Assembly (NCBI GenBank): GCA_016806645.1
Contig: JACSYO010000526.1
Coordinates: forward strand, 200,001 to 264,000
From: Ophiodon elongatus
Taxonomy: Eukaryota; Chordata; Actinopteri; Perciformes; Hexagrammidae
Length of the DNA stretch: 64,000 nt
Direction: 5' to 3'
Positions 11,659 to 23,718 of the stretch are shown here, one piece after another. A program made the position numbers and the translations under genes. Position 1 is the stretch's first letter, and each line of letters opens with the position of its first letter. The notes under the pieces were generated by a model. It was not told the origin of the DNA. It made no database searches and saw nothing but the letters and a program-made list of their open reading frames with translations.

Positions 11659-13180
11659 CTAACTCCAGCAACCACTAACTACGTTCCATCTCAACCCCTC
11701 CCTCCACTCCCCCCCCCTCCTCCCTCCGCCAGCGCTTCCTCTCCAGGTAATGAAAGGAAGATATGAGGCGAAGGGTGTGTGGGGAAGGAGAGGGGGGAGT
11801 GCTGAAAGGGAAAGAAAGAAGATTTGAAGCGAACATGCATTATACCCTGTTTCCCTTCCCTCTGCCATATTATCTGCTGCTCTACCCTGTTGACTATTCA
11901 ATGTATTCAGATGTTGTACTCATTGATGTAATCGTTGGATGTGGAGTGGACAATGTTGCCCGTTTTTATCACAGGAATCCGATGAGAGAAAGCCGTAAAA
12001 ACAGAGACGGAGTTAATGCAGCCTTTCAGTCCCCGGAGTTCGCCTGGGTCTCGGTCACATTGGGCATCATGGTTAGTTCACCTTGGGCCTTTCATTGTAT
12101 ACCACATTCTAAATATTTAATGTCCAGTTCTCTCCGTGGCTTGTTACAACTTCTCCAAACATTTTTTTTACTTCAGTATCTGGATGGCTGCCGCTAACAA
12201 TCGGCCTTTTCCACAGAAGAAATCTTCACAGTGTGGAAAGCACAGGTGTAAATATAAAGAAAAATAATAATAATAAAGATGACTGAATTTAATTCCTCCG
12301 CTTCAGTTTCAGGGTCCTGTGTTGTGCATGTCACATTGCCATGGCTTACTGGGACACGTGAATGGAGCGGATAGAATACTTGTGCTTTTCCCGCGATGAC
12401 AAGTGAAATTGTCTGCTGTGGAGGTCTATTATTCTTGTTATTGATTTCTGTTGTCTAGTGTTGGATTACTCATTTAGTGTAAAAAAACCTAAGAGCACAA
12501 GTTGTTTTAAGATTACTTGATATGTCCAAGTAACGGTCTACAACTCAAAGATATTAAATTTCCCATGATAAAAGAGATTAAATCAATTGAGTAAACCAAG
12601 ACATCCTCACATTTCAGATGCTGCAAACAATAGATTTTGGCATTTTCCTTAATAAATAGCTTAAAATATTAATTTTCAATTTGCCAACTTATCAATTAAT
12701 AAAAGTACCATCAGTTCTATCAGTAAAATATGAGTATGTAAAGTACTATAATTTGATTGGATCTACTAAAGCATTAATGTCAGCAGTATTTTGATGCTGT
12801 AGTTGTTTGAGGTGCTTATTTTATACATATCAACAGGTGAGTTTACCTTGTAAAAAAAAACGATCGATGCCACTCTCATGTCTGTACTTAAAAAATATAG
12901 CTGGAGTACAAAGACCAAAACAATCGTAAAAGCAGCAAGTTACAGGTGTTTAAGAGACGGACTATTTCTTGTCTCTGTGCAGTTGCCAGGCAACCAGCAG
13001 AGACTCCAGGAAGTCACTGGTTCCAGCCAATGATAGTTAAGCATATAACCAATGTGTAATGGTAAGTTGACGCTTTTGTTTTGTACAGATTAAACAATCT
13101 GGTATCGATCTTCTCATCCAATTCTCATGGATGTTGACTGATGCCTTTAAAGTACAAGCATCTCAAAATAGAAGTTAAGT
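11657..13180. other. Non-coding; right half probably a decayed repeat
   Basis: No exon recognised. From roughly 12650 to 13180 the sequence (AAAGTAC..., 'agtatgtaaagtactata', 'gatgctgtag') resembles a common teleost repeat whose other end seems to reappear after 13520. That would make 13181-13520 an insertion within it. Confidence 0.4.
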
Positions 13181-13520
13181 ACATTACATTACATTTCATT
13201 TAGCAGACACTTTTATCCAAAGCGACTTACAATAAGTGCATTCAACCATGAGGGTTCAAAACCAGAACAACAAGAATTAAGAAAGTACAATTCCTCAAGA
13301 AAGCCAACCTACCAAGTGCTATAAGTAAGAGCCATTTAAGTGCTACTAAAGTGCTACGAAATATATATGTACACTATTTCTTTTTTATTTCTTTTTTATT
13401 CCAGGTATAGTCGGAAAAGATGTGTTTTTAGTTTGCGGCGGAAGATGTAGAGACTTTCTGCTGTCCTGATGTCATTGGGGAGCTCATTCCACCATTTAGG
13501 AGCCAGGACAGTGAACAGTC
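13181..13520 (+). repeat. Teleost dispersed repeat ('catttagcagacacttttatcc' type)
   Basis: The block opens with ACATTACATTTCATTTAGCAG followed by a 'ttttatccaaagcgacttac' stretch. It closes with 'tgcggcggaagatgtagag', 'ggggagctcattccacca' and 'ggagccaggacagtgaacag'. I recall both ends as parts of a highly repeated teleost element. No open frame or tRNA-like promoter is evident. The family was not assigned. Confidence 0.7.
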
Positions 13521-13523
13521 ATA

Positions 13524-13563
13524 GAGTACTTGAGTAAATGTACTCAGTTACTTTACACCACTG
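13524..13563 (+). repeat. Fragment of 'agtacttgagtaaatgtact' repeat
   Basis: A 40-base piece reading GAGTACTTGAGTAAATGTAC and ending 'gttactttacaccactgg'. It matches a repeat end I recall from many fish genomes. It directly follows the preceding repeat, as expected if that repeat inserted into this one. Confidence 0.5.
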
Positions 13564-14055
13564 GTTGTCACTGTCACAGTGCTAAAAACAAGTATTTTTT
13601 TCCTGTACTGACATAGATATTGGCCTTCAGAACTGTATTCATAATAGAATCCTTCAAAAGCGTCGAGCAGAGTGAGGCCTCGCTGCTGTTGCTAACAAAA
13701 GACAATTTTGTTGTTTTGTTCTTTCCTTCCTTCCTTTCATTCTCTCACGGTCCTCCTTGATCGTTCAATACTTTCTCCAGCTCTCAGAGAGACGGCTCAA
13801 CGGCCGTGCTCATTAATTCATGAATGTGCCTGCTGCCCGGTGGAGTGCTGCAGGGACACAGGTAGGACACAAGGGATTCAATGTAATGGGATTATAGTAA
13901 TCTGATTACAATAACTTTCAGTCTGGAGAATAGTAAAATTAGTTGTGTCTTTCTGATCCTGGAGTCATGCAAACCTCGAATAACCGGATTGATATCATCA
14001 ACTTGAGAGTCTCCACCAGACTACATGTGAAAAGTAATGTACTCGATACTGCATA

Positions 14056-14129
<74 letters not shown>

Positions 14130-14173
14130 CACACACACACACACAGAGAGAGACAGCCACACACACACACAGG
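14056..14173. repeat. (CA)n microsatellite, compound with GA
   Basis: About 90 bases of CA with a single CG interruption are followed by a short GA stretch and a second short CA run. Confidence 0.97.
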
Positions 14174-14544
14174 AGGAAGTGGTTGTGAATTCACTGTGTG
14201 TCCAGTAAAGTGCTGATAATGAAGCTGTCTGTGGTGATCAATAGAGATCAGCTCTCGTCACTTCTCGCCGCTCTGGCCCTCTCTGCCTCCTCACTGCCTC
14301 CTCACTGCATCTTATCTCCATTCCCCTCCTCCCTCCTCCCTCCTCCCTCCTCCACAGATTTGTGTTTGCTCCCGTCATCGCTCACTCTCCTCCTCCGTCT
14401 CCACCAGCATCACCGGGCCTAGAAATGTTTGGTCCAGCTAGACCGGAATGGAAAGTTCCCGTCTGACGTATATTTCTTTTTTTTGTGATGCGAAAACATG
14501 GCGAAGATGGAATGAATTGAAATACATAAAAATTAGTGAAGGTA

Positions 14545-14830
14545 GCTTTTATGCCCCTGGAGAAAGCTGTGGCCAGAGGCATTGTGTTTTTAGGTTGTCC
14601 TTCCGTCTGTCTGTTCACTCTTGTGAACGGAATGTCTGAAATTTGGAACAGACGGGCCACTTGGACTCAAGGACGAACTGATTAGACTTTGTTCAAAGGT
14701 CACAGGTCAACTTCACTGTGACATCTCTCCTGGCCAGTATTCAACACCATAACTTAGGGAACAGAAGGGGAGATTGTGAACATATTTCACATTCGGTCAG
14801 CTCCTGAATTGGTGACACTCATCTCGTGTG
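14545..14830 (+). repeat. Teleost dispersed repeat, family B copy 1
   Basis: It contains 'ggaagctgtggcc'-like sequence, 'ttaggttgtccttccgtctg', then 'ccacttggactcaaggacg' and 'aaggtcacaggtcaacttc'. A second copy with the same order of motifs lies at 28650-28835. I remember this as a common teleost interspersed repeat of unknown class. No coding capacity is seen. Confidence 0.65.
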
Positions 14831-16745
14831 CCCACAAGGGATGTCAAGATGTATTGGCATTGACGATAATGGTGATATTTATGAAAGGAAATATTGATAT
14901 CTTGTTAATAATACATGTGTGATATTGTGTAAATAAGCCAGCGCTTCTTAAATGGTTACAGACTCTCTCTCTCTCCACCTCCCTCCGCTCCCATTTTGAG
15001 TGTAATTCATTTCATATCATAAAAAACGCACAGCAAACAAAGTTAGAGCGATGACATTATTACTGTGAATCATTTCACCCATGATAATCGTGTAGTGATC
15101 TGATATTGTGGCCGTCCTCGTATCCACCTTGAAACTCTGGTGATTGTATGAATCTTGTTGAAGATGTGTGTGTAGCTTCCTTATTTGAAGCTTTGTCTAC
15201 TGTCGAGGCTACAACTGCTCTTTCAGAATCAGTTTTATAGGCCAAGCATGTGAAAACACACAACGAACAGACTGCTTTTATGTGGACCCCAATGTACTTG
15301 TATGATTATTTACAGTGTTTCTGGTAATCCTTGAAATCCCTGTTGATGTTTGTCAAACAGATTTAAAACACCTGTGAGCTGGGAGAAAATACAGAGATGT
15401 TGGCGAACATATCAGCATATAACATATAAGCATATCAGAAGAACCAGGGAACGTATTTTTTAAGTTGCACAAATCAATATTTCCATATTAACAATGGATG
15501 GAATAACCGAGTGTAATTTAACAGGGGCCATTCATAATGATGAACTAATTGAGAATGATCACCTACCTTTGCGGTGTCTTTCAGCTCTGTGAGGTGCTTT
15601 AGTGTCTTTCAGCTCATTGTTTTGGTTTCACAGAAACAACTGACTAATACAACATGAAGGAACAAGGTCATAAACAGCTCCATTATCTAATTCACTTATT
15701 CAGAAGTGAAAAAAGACATAATTTGAATTTATTTCCCCAAGTGTCTGTTTTGATTTTAATTCCTGGCTTTGTGAAGGACATTTTCAGATGCATTTACCGT
15801 ACTTTGTTTTCCCTTCCAAAGATAGGTAATTTAGTTTAAGTCTACTTGACTCCATCTCCTTGCAATTACACTGGTGAATAGTAAAACATTTAATCGCAGC
15901 TGATAGGAGTAAAGAGCATATTTTCTGCCGTCAACTGCGTGCCTCCATTTTTTTATATTCTAACTGCTGAGTTCACAAGTTGGTTTAATTAATACAATCT
16001 GAGGTTGAAGTCACACCTCACCGGGGATTTTCATCTTTCAAGAACAAATAGAGACTCTTCCATGAACCAGGAACGTTGATGCTTGAGAAATGTTCCAGAT
16101 TACTACATTAACAATGGTGTGACCCGCATATGTAAAAGAAGTCAAGTCACTGCCGGAGCCATCATTACCCATGGAGTCCAGTCGGGTTCTCGCCTTAAAT
16201 GTCAAGCCGCTGCACTCTACCATCAATGTCCTTAATATTCCTCCCTCTCTCCTCGTCTTCATGCTCCCTGCGCCCTCCCTCCCAGCTCTCGCTGAAGATC
16301 TCGGTTGATTGCTGCGCTTGATGGCTGCGAGGAGAGAAGGAAAGGGGGCGAGATGGAGAGGGAAGATGAGCGGGGGGGTTAAGGAGGGGGGGGGGGTTAG
16401 AGAAATGACGGGGTGCTGTTTGCCCCGGCGCACAAAATCTAGGATTTAAGTTTTTTTTCAGATGTTCCCACCACCACAGCTCATGGATGAGAGAGATGCG
16501 AGAGAGACACGGAGGAGTAGAATGGAAAAGTGAGAGGGGGGGGACTAACTGCCATAAAACCCAGAATGGTTGCAAGCATAATAATAGTTGTAGCAGACAC
16601 TGCAATTTTTGGAGGAGGTGGTGGTGGAGGTTGTGGATGGTGTTTTCTTCGCAGTTGCTATGGTTGTAGCTGCAGCAGGTTACGTTATTTTTGTCGGTGT
16701 TTTGCTGCTGCTGTTGAGTAGGTGGTGGTTATAGCGGATGTCCTG
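14831..16745. other. Non-coding unique DNA
   Basis: No exon recognised. 14840-15115 is AT-rich with repeated 'gatatt' words and may be a decayed element. 16200-16420 is pyrimidine-rich with a G run near 16388. The longest open frames follow that composition. Confidence 0.45.
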
Positions 16746-16764
16746 GAAGAAGAAGAAGAAGAAG

Positions 16765-16794
<30 letters not shown>
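16746..16794. repeat. (AAG)n trinucleotide repeat
   Basis: About 16 units of AAG. The poly-Leu frame opposite it (minus strand 16729-17082) is a by-product of the repeat. Confidence 0.97.
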
Positions 16795-16795
<1 letters not shown>

Positions 16796-17384
16796 TGCAG
16801 CAGCCGTGATTGTTTTTCTTGTTTGGATGCTTTTATTGTTGTGATTGCAACCTTCGATGTTGCACGCGTTTTGCCGGCGGTCTGTGCTTTTCCTTTTTTT
16901 CTTTTTCTTTTTCTTTTTTTTTGCGAAGAGCTTGCTTGTTTATATTTGTTGTTTTTCGTCGGAGCAACTGTTGTCATAGTTTTCCTCGCCGCCGTGCGTG
17001 TTGTTGTTGTGGCTGTGATGCTACTATTTTTCATCCATGTTGATCCAGCCAGCTGGCTGCTCATTCCGTGGCCTTGTGTCAACAGATAGGCCTGAGATGG
17101 ATGCCCACTGGTCTTTTGTTGGAGGGAAAGAAAGAGAGACCCCCTCTAATGCCTCCCCTCCCTTTAGTATTTTTCTGCCTCTCTTTTTCCACCGACTCCC
17201 TCTGTCTTTTCAGCGGGATTTGTGGCAGCAGGCAGCGATAGGGCAGGAGGTAACTGTAGGCTAGACTCGTATTAAAGGAAGGGAAGAAGAAAAAGGATGG
17301 ATTGAAAGAGAGGCGTGGAGGGACTCAGGGCACAACGCTGGGTAAATAAAGGGATGAGAGTTGTCAGGCCATACACACAGTGCC

Positions 17385-17387
<3 letters not shown>

Positions 17388-17429
<42 letters not shown>

Positions 17430-17561
17430 ATGCCTGTGTCTCTGCGTATGGGTGTGTGCACTAAGTCAGTAAATCTAGATAATGTGTATGTGTGTGTGTG
17501 TGTGTGTTTATGCCTGTGTCTCTGTGTATGGGTGTGTGCACTAAGTCAGTAAATCTAGATG

Positions 17562-17622
<61 letters not shown>
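17388..17622 (+). repeat. (GT)n block with an embedded 80-bp tandem duplication
   Basis: GT tracts (17388-17427, 17488-17507, 17562-17622) alternate with a unique segment that occurs twice. 17421-17486 and 17501-17566 are the same sequence at an 80-base period, differing at only two positions (C17445 versus T17525, A17481 versus G17561). The duplicated unit includes TTTATGCCTGTGTCTCTG and CTAAGTCAGTAAATCTAGAT. This is probably slippage or unequal exchange between GT tracts. Confidence 0.95.
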
Positions 17623-17625
<3 letters not shown>

Positions 17626-19592
17626 ATGTGTTTGTGTGCATGACAACCCACATGCTCCTCTGTGAATCTTACAGATGGACTGCAGCAAACACAAATGGGA
17701 GCAGACCTCATTCATATTAATGAGCCAAATCTATACCCTCAAAATGTAATGCCAGAAATGTGCGACTTGGCGCCCGAATGTGTATCGATGTGCACGATTA
17801 GTGAAGGAACTGCTCTGTATGAGTGCGTGTGTTCAGATGGGTGACATATTAAAAGATAATATGCAAGGTGCTCCTCCACTCCTGCACGTTGAGCACCATT
17901 CCCCCAAAAAGATAGAGGCCTTCCCGTACGTAGGTGTCGAGGTGAGATGTGGCGAAAGTGAAGCTCGCATTTGAGTCACACTACTGTATGTTCATGCGTT
18001 CATTAAAACCTTGTTCCCTCCACGGAGGCATGTCCATTCGTCATGCCTAATCAGCAACGTGACATGTGCACAACAGCGTGATGACGGAGGCAATGGTTCG
18101 AAACCAAATCAATAGTGATTGCCGTCGTTCATTTCTGTCCATAAGAGTTCATTGTGCTAATTGGACATTTAGTGCTCGGAGTCACCTGATAGTCATTTAA
18201 TGCATCGCAGTTGATTTATCGTGACATATGGTTATTTACATAAAGGTTCCCTATAGGGGAAGTCAGAGCAACACTTGTTTCACCTGTTTCAAGCTTTGTG
18301 AACTCATGTCAGCTGATGAAGTGCCCAAACACAGTAAATTCTGAGAACATTGGTCTTATCCATCATTATCTGTGTGCATCATTCTATATTTTCTTTAAAA
18401 GACACCTAAAATTCCCACATATCATTGACATTCTTCCTTTACTGCATGTAAATCATTCATTACTATCAGGGTTTTATGAGATGACTCTTTAATGAACTTC
18501 CTATGGGCCCCTATGCCAATTGCTGACAGGTATAGTATACGTCACAGTTTTTGCTGAAGCGATGCTCACGATTTTTTAAATGCTGACGTCAATCCGGTTA
18601 TGTGTGTGTGTGTTTGTGTGTGTATAGTATTGTATTCTGAGAAAAGTTCCGGGAAGACAAAGGACTTCTTGGAACGAAAGTTATAATAAAGCATATTTAA
18701 TAAAGTGAAAAGCGTTGTGATAACAGAGTAAAAATCTTATCTTCTGGTTCATAGGCCAATGGCAGGCCACAGGCCCTCAACAGTTGCCTGCGAGAGTTAA
18801 CTGTCTGTGCGCATTGACCTAAGAGCGCCTCGAACTGACCAGTACATTTGATTATATAGTCCAATGAAAATGTGCATCGTCGCCTCTCATTGGCTCAGTT
18901 CTACAACATATATTCGGCTAAAGTTTCACATGGCTAGAATCAGCATTCGGATTGGTCACGTCGGTTCATCACCTCCTCTAGGCTTTATGGTTCTTGATGT
19001 CATCTCTCCCCCCTCACGTAGAGTTCAGCAGAACAACTCCCCTCAAGTGGAGTTGTTTTATTGCCCTTTGTGTTCCTCTAGGAGACTTCAGTATCCATCA
19101 CCCTCTCTCCATCTCATTACATGCATACCTGAACTAAGTCTAAGAAACTAAGAAACTCAATGTGACTTTCTTCTATGTCATGCATACTCCTTCCCATAAG
19201 GCTCACTATTCCTTATTAATTATCCTTTTTAAGTATCATAATTTATACATAGACATTCCTTATTACAAGTATTTTTTTTTATTACAACCTAACAATAGAA
19301 AGTGTGTGGGATTTTATTATTTATTATTTCCCCTCTTCTTTCCCATAAGGCCTTAGCTACTGTATACTGAATCACCATCTCGCTACCCCTTTTTTTCCAT
19401 GCGACGATATCGCCCAAAATAAACTGGCAGAGTTGCTCAGTTGAAGAAACGTGCGCACACACACGTACACACTCGTGCGCAATCTTGTCAGCTCATGCGT
19501 GTGTAAGCATCCCACCTGCGTTTGTTCTTGCCGATGTGTCACACGGCGGTGCGCTTATGCAGTCTTTTGGCAGTGATGGTCATTCCCATGTC

Positions 19593-19595
<3 letters not shown>
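17623..19595. other. Non-coding; CCAAT-box cluster near 18.8 kb
   Basis: No exon recognised. Four CCAAT/ATTGG boxes fall within 18756-18955, two in each orientation, with a TATA-like 'attatatag' at about 18851. This could be a promoter, a solo LTR or chance. Nothing downstream looks coding. Confidence 0.4.

Positions 19596-19667
<72 letters not shown>
19596..19667. repeat. (CA)n microsatellite
   Basis: A CA tract of about 72 bases with one GA interruption. Confidence 0.97.
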
Positions 19668-19669
<2 letters not shown>

Positions 19670-19739
19670 CTGCTACTGAGTCCAATATCAGTATAAATGA
19701 GACAGGAGGACCACTCTTACACCGGGTGCACACAGCACT

Positions 19740-19997
19740 CAGTGTCACTGTCAACTGCAGAGGAGAGAGGGTGAGGAAGCAGAGAGTCAACAAGATAGAA
19801 AAGGAGAAGAAAAGAGGATGGACGGAAAGCACAGAGGAAGAGGAGGGTAGAGGGAGTGGTGGATACTGCTCATTGCCATTGTTATTGCCCCCTGCAGAAA
19901 ATGGCTACCTCCATTAAGTCACTAATGATCCCTGCATTGTGCCACGGCAGTGTGGGAGAGAGGGGCCGAAATGCCTGAGTGAGAGAGAGTGAGAGAA

Positions 19998-20031
<34 letters not shown>

Positions 20032-20225
20032 CCGGGGAGTGATGGAGAGCAGAGGTGAAATTATGGAGTGAGTGATGGAGAGGGAAAGAAACGGAGAGAG
20101 ACATAGAGGAAGGGGAAGGAGGCTGGAGGGGGGGAGGGAGGGAGGGGGAGAGCAGTAGAAAAGTAAGTGGAAAAAGAGTGAGGGGACGATAAATGAAAGA
20201 AGCGGTGCAGCAGAGTGAGGGATGG
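19740..20225. other. Polypurine strip
   Basis: The plus strand is dominated by G and A for nearly 500 bases. It includes (GA) runs at 19980-20030 and GGGA runs near 20128-20150. Frames on either strand are Ser/Leu/Pro or Arg/Glu-rich and are not protein-like. Such mirror-symmetric purine tracts can form triplex (H-DNA) structures. Confidence 0.7.
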
Positions 20226-21059
20226 CGCGGCAGAGACCGAGTGAACATGGATGTGACATGCACTTTCCCATGCGGTGTGGCTTCCTAATGCGGCTCCTCT
20301 TCTTTTTTATTTATTCGGGACACCGGCGTCTGATCCGTCATGTCACACACTCACCGCCGCTGGAGCGTGACATTAATGGACATGCGCGGTACCGGCGGGC
20401 ACACAAGAGCACGCACGCAAGACGTATACCGAGAGGCCCTGTATGAAAACAGACATGTAAATCCATCTGGAGACTCTCCCTCACCGAGCATCACTACGTG
20501 CATCATGATCGAGCTGCGTTCAGTCTGTCTCTTTCTCCTTTTCCCTCGCTTACTCTGTGCTTCACCGCGTTGTTGTCGCATATAGAAAATAAATAAATAA
20601 ATAAAAAGACCTGCTAGCATGCGTCTGATTTTGTTATTGTGGTTATATATAAATGTAATTCATGGTTCTGTCTGGTTACCTCCTTGTTGATACAGGTGTG
20701 GGCGGAAGAATACACAGTTTTTGAGCGCAGTGAAAAGGTAGTTTTTGAAAAATATTATAATAAAATATGAATTGAAGCAGTTTCATGAGGGGGGGGGGGG
20801 GGGAAAAACATGTTTTGAATTTTGTGAAATCTTCTTTTGCATACATTTTGACCTTTAAACTGAGAACTTAGATAATTGCGGAGAAGAAGACGAAGCGCTG
20901 AGTCGTTTGCTGTGCGTGCGTTTGAGCGAGAAAGGGAAGAGAAGGTGGAAGCCGGTGGACTACTGCACACAATGTTTCTGTAAGTTATTAACAATGATAA
21001 TTTGAGTGTCAACGCTCTGCATTAAGCTTTGAACTGTAGTTATCATTAATTTGGTACAG
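20226..21059. other. Non-coding unique DNA with a poly-G run
   Basis: No exon recognised. A G homopolymer lies at about 20789-20803. Confidence 0.5.
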
Positions 21060-21414
21060 CCCTGGTAATCCCTAACCCCAGAAGGAAAGATGTCCGCTCT
21101 GGTTAGCAAAAAGAATCCAAGTGCACCTCCACAAACGAAAAGAGGAGACAGAAAACGCACACCGAGTGATTTGTAAGTCGGGCGGAAGATGGAAACGCCA
21201 CAAATGTCCATCACCATCCGACAGACAAAGTCTGCCACCGTCTCCATCCACGAAGAGCAGCCGGACCAAGACTCCTACCTCGGAGAGCAATCAACCCTCA
21301 ATCATCAGGGCTTTTGAAAAGGCAATCAAATACAAACGTCAACGGTGGCGAGCCTGTACGAGAGCAGTTACTACCATTGATTTATGGATCTTAGCATGCC
21401 CTTGTGTAAAATAG
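21060..21414 (+). mobile_element. Decayed hAT-type transposase fragment (low confidence)
   Basis: The frame from 21121 contains the peptide QPSIIRAFEKAIKYKRQRWR (from 21292). It is preceded by VICKSGG and a Ser/Thr/Pro/Lys-rich linker. This order, a zinc-binding 'VxCKxC'-like start, a linker, then 'Q.(S/T)(I/L)..(A/S)F....KYK', resembles the N-terminal BED-finger and linker region of hAT transposases in fish. The second finger Cys and the His residues are missing, and the frame stops soon after, so this is at best a dead remnant. It could be chance, since I judged similarity by eye. Confidence 0.35.
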
Positions 21415-23718
21415 CTCTTACTCCTTATACATTGGGCCTATTCTTGGGTATAGCTACATAAGCGTCTCCAGTCCATAGATATCTATGTGCACCTCTCTCT
21501 TAAGCTAAGAATTTCGTATACAGTTGTTTTTTTGAAGCAATATCCTCAGTAGGGGAATTTCAACATTGCCCAAACCTAACACAGATGTCAAGGTTGAGTT
21601 GTTTGAACTTGACGTTTTGTGCGCACACACACACTCACCTGTGTGCATGCAACTCCCCAAAATATCCTCAAATTAATCTCCTCCCTCCATGCCTCAATGA
21701 ACACTTTAGTCACACAGCCCCCGTCCTCCAGCCAATCACCGCAAAGATCTGCTTATTGAGGAGCGGGCGGATGCCACGGCGAGTTGTTTGATTTGAATTT
21801 GAATTTTAAAACATCTCCCTCATTACATTTTCCATTATTTAATCAATTATTCATGAATCCACAAACGAGCGAGGGTGCTCCGATGCCGAGCAAACACTTG
21901 GACAGCCCTGAACTTGATTCACTGCTTTTCCTTCATAACCTCTGAGTACAGACGAGCCCCTGCCTCGTCCACGAGTGTCTCCAAAGGACACTCAAAGAGA
22001 CGGAGGAGGAGAGAGGCATGTCTGACAGGAGAGAAGGGCTGCCGTAGACAAAGAGACAAGAGTTAGAGGGATGGTAGATGAAGCAGAAGGGGATGCAGAG
22101 AGGGGTGGCAGATGGACGAAGATGAGAAGTGGGGCGCTTGGGAGAGGCAGAAGGATGGTGGGGAGAAGAAGTGGAGAGGACGGGAGACGCCGACACACAG
22201 TGAGAAGAAAGGCAGACGGGAGGACGGAGGGCAAACCGAGTTAAAGCAACCAAGGCAACCGGCAGCATCTGTGATCAATAATATGTGTCCAATGTGCAAT
22301 AGGCGGAGCAGACGAGCCGGCCGGGCTCGGGGCCGTTGGATATGTTACATCACTGCCACCCACAGCAAACATACTATGCCTCCCGCAACAGGATATTGTG
22401 CTTAAATAATGAAATAAAAGCGTCTCTTCCCGTCACTGTCCGTCTTTTTGGCCTCTTGTCCCTGTGTCTTTGTCTCTGCGTGGGCAAGATAAATAAAAGG
22501 GATGTAATGAAAAATCGCACAACCTCGTGAGAAGTAGCCATTGTGTTCTTATATTACAAGTCGTGAATTGTGAAAGGCCAGAGCTTTTCTCGTTCAAGTC
22601 AAGACACAATTCAAGCAAAGACAAATAGGCACTTGGATAAAATAAAAGGTGTGACAGGGGGTGCGGGGGGGGCGGGGGGGGGGGGGAATTGAGGATATTG
22701 AAAAAGCAACAAATGACCTTCTCCAAGTTTCATCTCTTCCCCCCTGTCTTTCTCTGCCTCGCCATGTCCCCTCTTTCCCACTCACTCACCCACTAATGGT
22801 TATTTACCTTGCTGGAAAGGGCTTCGCTTTCTCACCGGCGGGATCGGCAACGGGACGTGAGCAAAAGCCGAGCAGCCTCGCGAAAAGCAAAGAGCACGGA
22901 GAGGAGCGCAGGAGCAGGCGAAGAAGCAGGGAGAAAAGAAGGAAAAAATATATATCATTCATGTCGGTCTCCCCGGCGACACCGACTCTCCCTCCCACTC
23001 TCCCTCACAGCTGCAATGGAAGCGAAGGTCTGGCCGCAGACAGGGAGGGGAGAGAAAAAAGAATTACATGTCAATATTTGTTCCCATTGGCTGTCTGGAT
23101 AGAAACAGATACATTACATTCTCTTAGTCACCCCCCCACCCCCCCACCGATCCCTCCTACCCCCCAAAGCCAATTCAAGAGCTCTACCTTTGTTTGGGAT
23201 CAAGAACACTTCAGGGATCGCCTGGGAGAATGCAGACATGGCAAGATAGTGAACGAGGCGACCAAGGAAAGGTATGAGTGTAAGGGAAAGAGGGCGAGAG
23301 GATGACTAACACTGACAAACAATGATTTTAAGGCCCCAGAATGAGAAGAAGCCCGAGAGTGGACATTTCCCATAGCAAAGTCTTGCACTACAAACAATGA
23401 GTCAAATCACTGTCCAGGCCGGCTGCTTCTCCATCTCACTGACTACAGGCTGTATCATCAGCATGAGCGGTTATTGCTCTTTAGCCACAGGCTGTCCCTT
23501 ACTTGTAAATTGCATTGGCTACAGGAATAAATGTTTATTTCATTGCATTCGCCGAGGAGAGAGTACCGAGAACAGAAATGTTTGCCGCACTAAATGTCGG
23601 ATTTATTGCTCTTTGGAATAAACAGTCCGGGTAACATCACTCCGACAGTTTGCTTTTTTGCGGTCCAGACCACAGTAGGAAAGTTTGCGTCACTATATTT
23701 GTTTTTGACAATACCTCA
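21415..23718. other. Non-coding; purine-rich and poly-G tracts
   Basis: No exon recognised. 21990-22250 is a polypurine strip. 22656-22686 is a G-rich run with short interruptions, and 23128-23150 is C-rich. A 214-residue frame (22661-23305) passes through these tracts. Its Gly/Arg/Pro/Ser-rich makeup and lack of any motif argue against a gene. Confidence 0.55.

Noticed and set aside
16729..17082. Poly-Leu/Lys-rich frames around the AAG repeat
   Set aside because: Produced by the trinucleotide repeat and adjacent T-rich sequence; no protein-like feature.
17388..17622. Repeat-spacer pattern resembling a small array
   Set aside because: Only two copies of one unit with GT tracts between. This is a vertebrate microsatellite duplication, not a CRISPR array.
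22661..23305. 214-residue open frame on the plus strand
   Set aside because: It starts in a poly-G run and runs through purine- and pyrimidine-rich tracts. Overlapping frames of similar quality exist on both strands.
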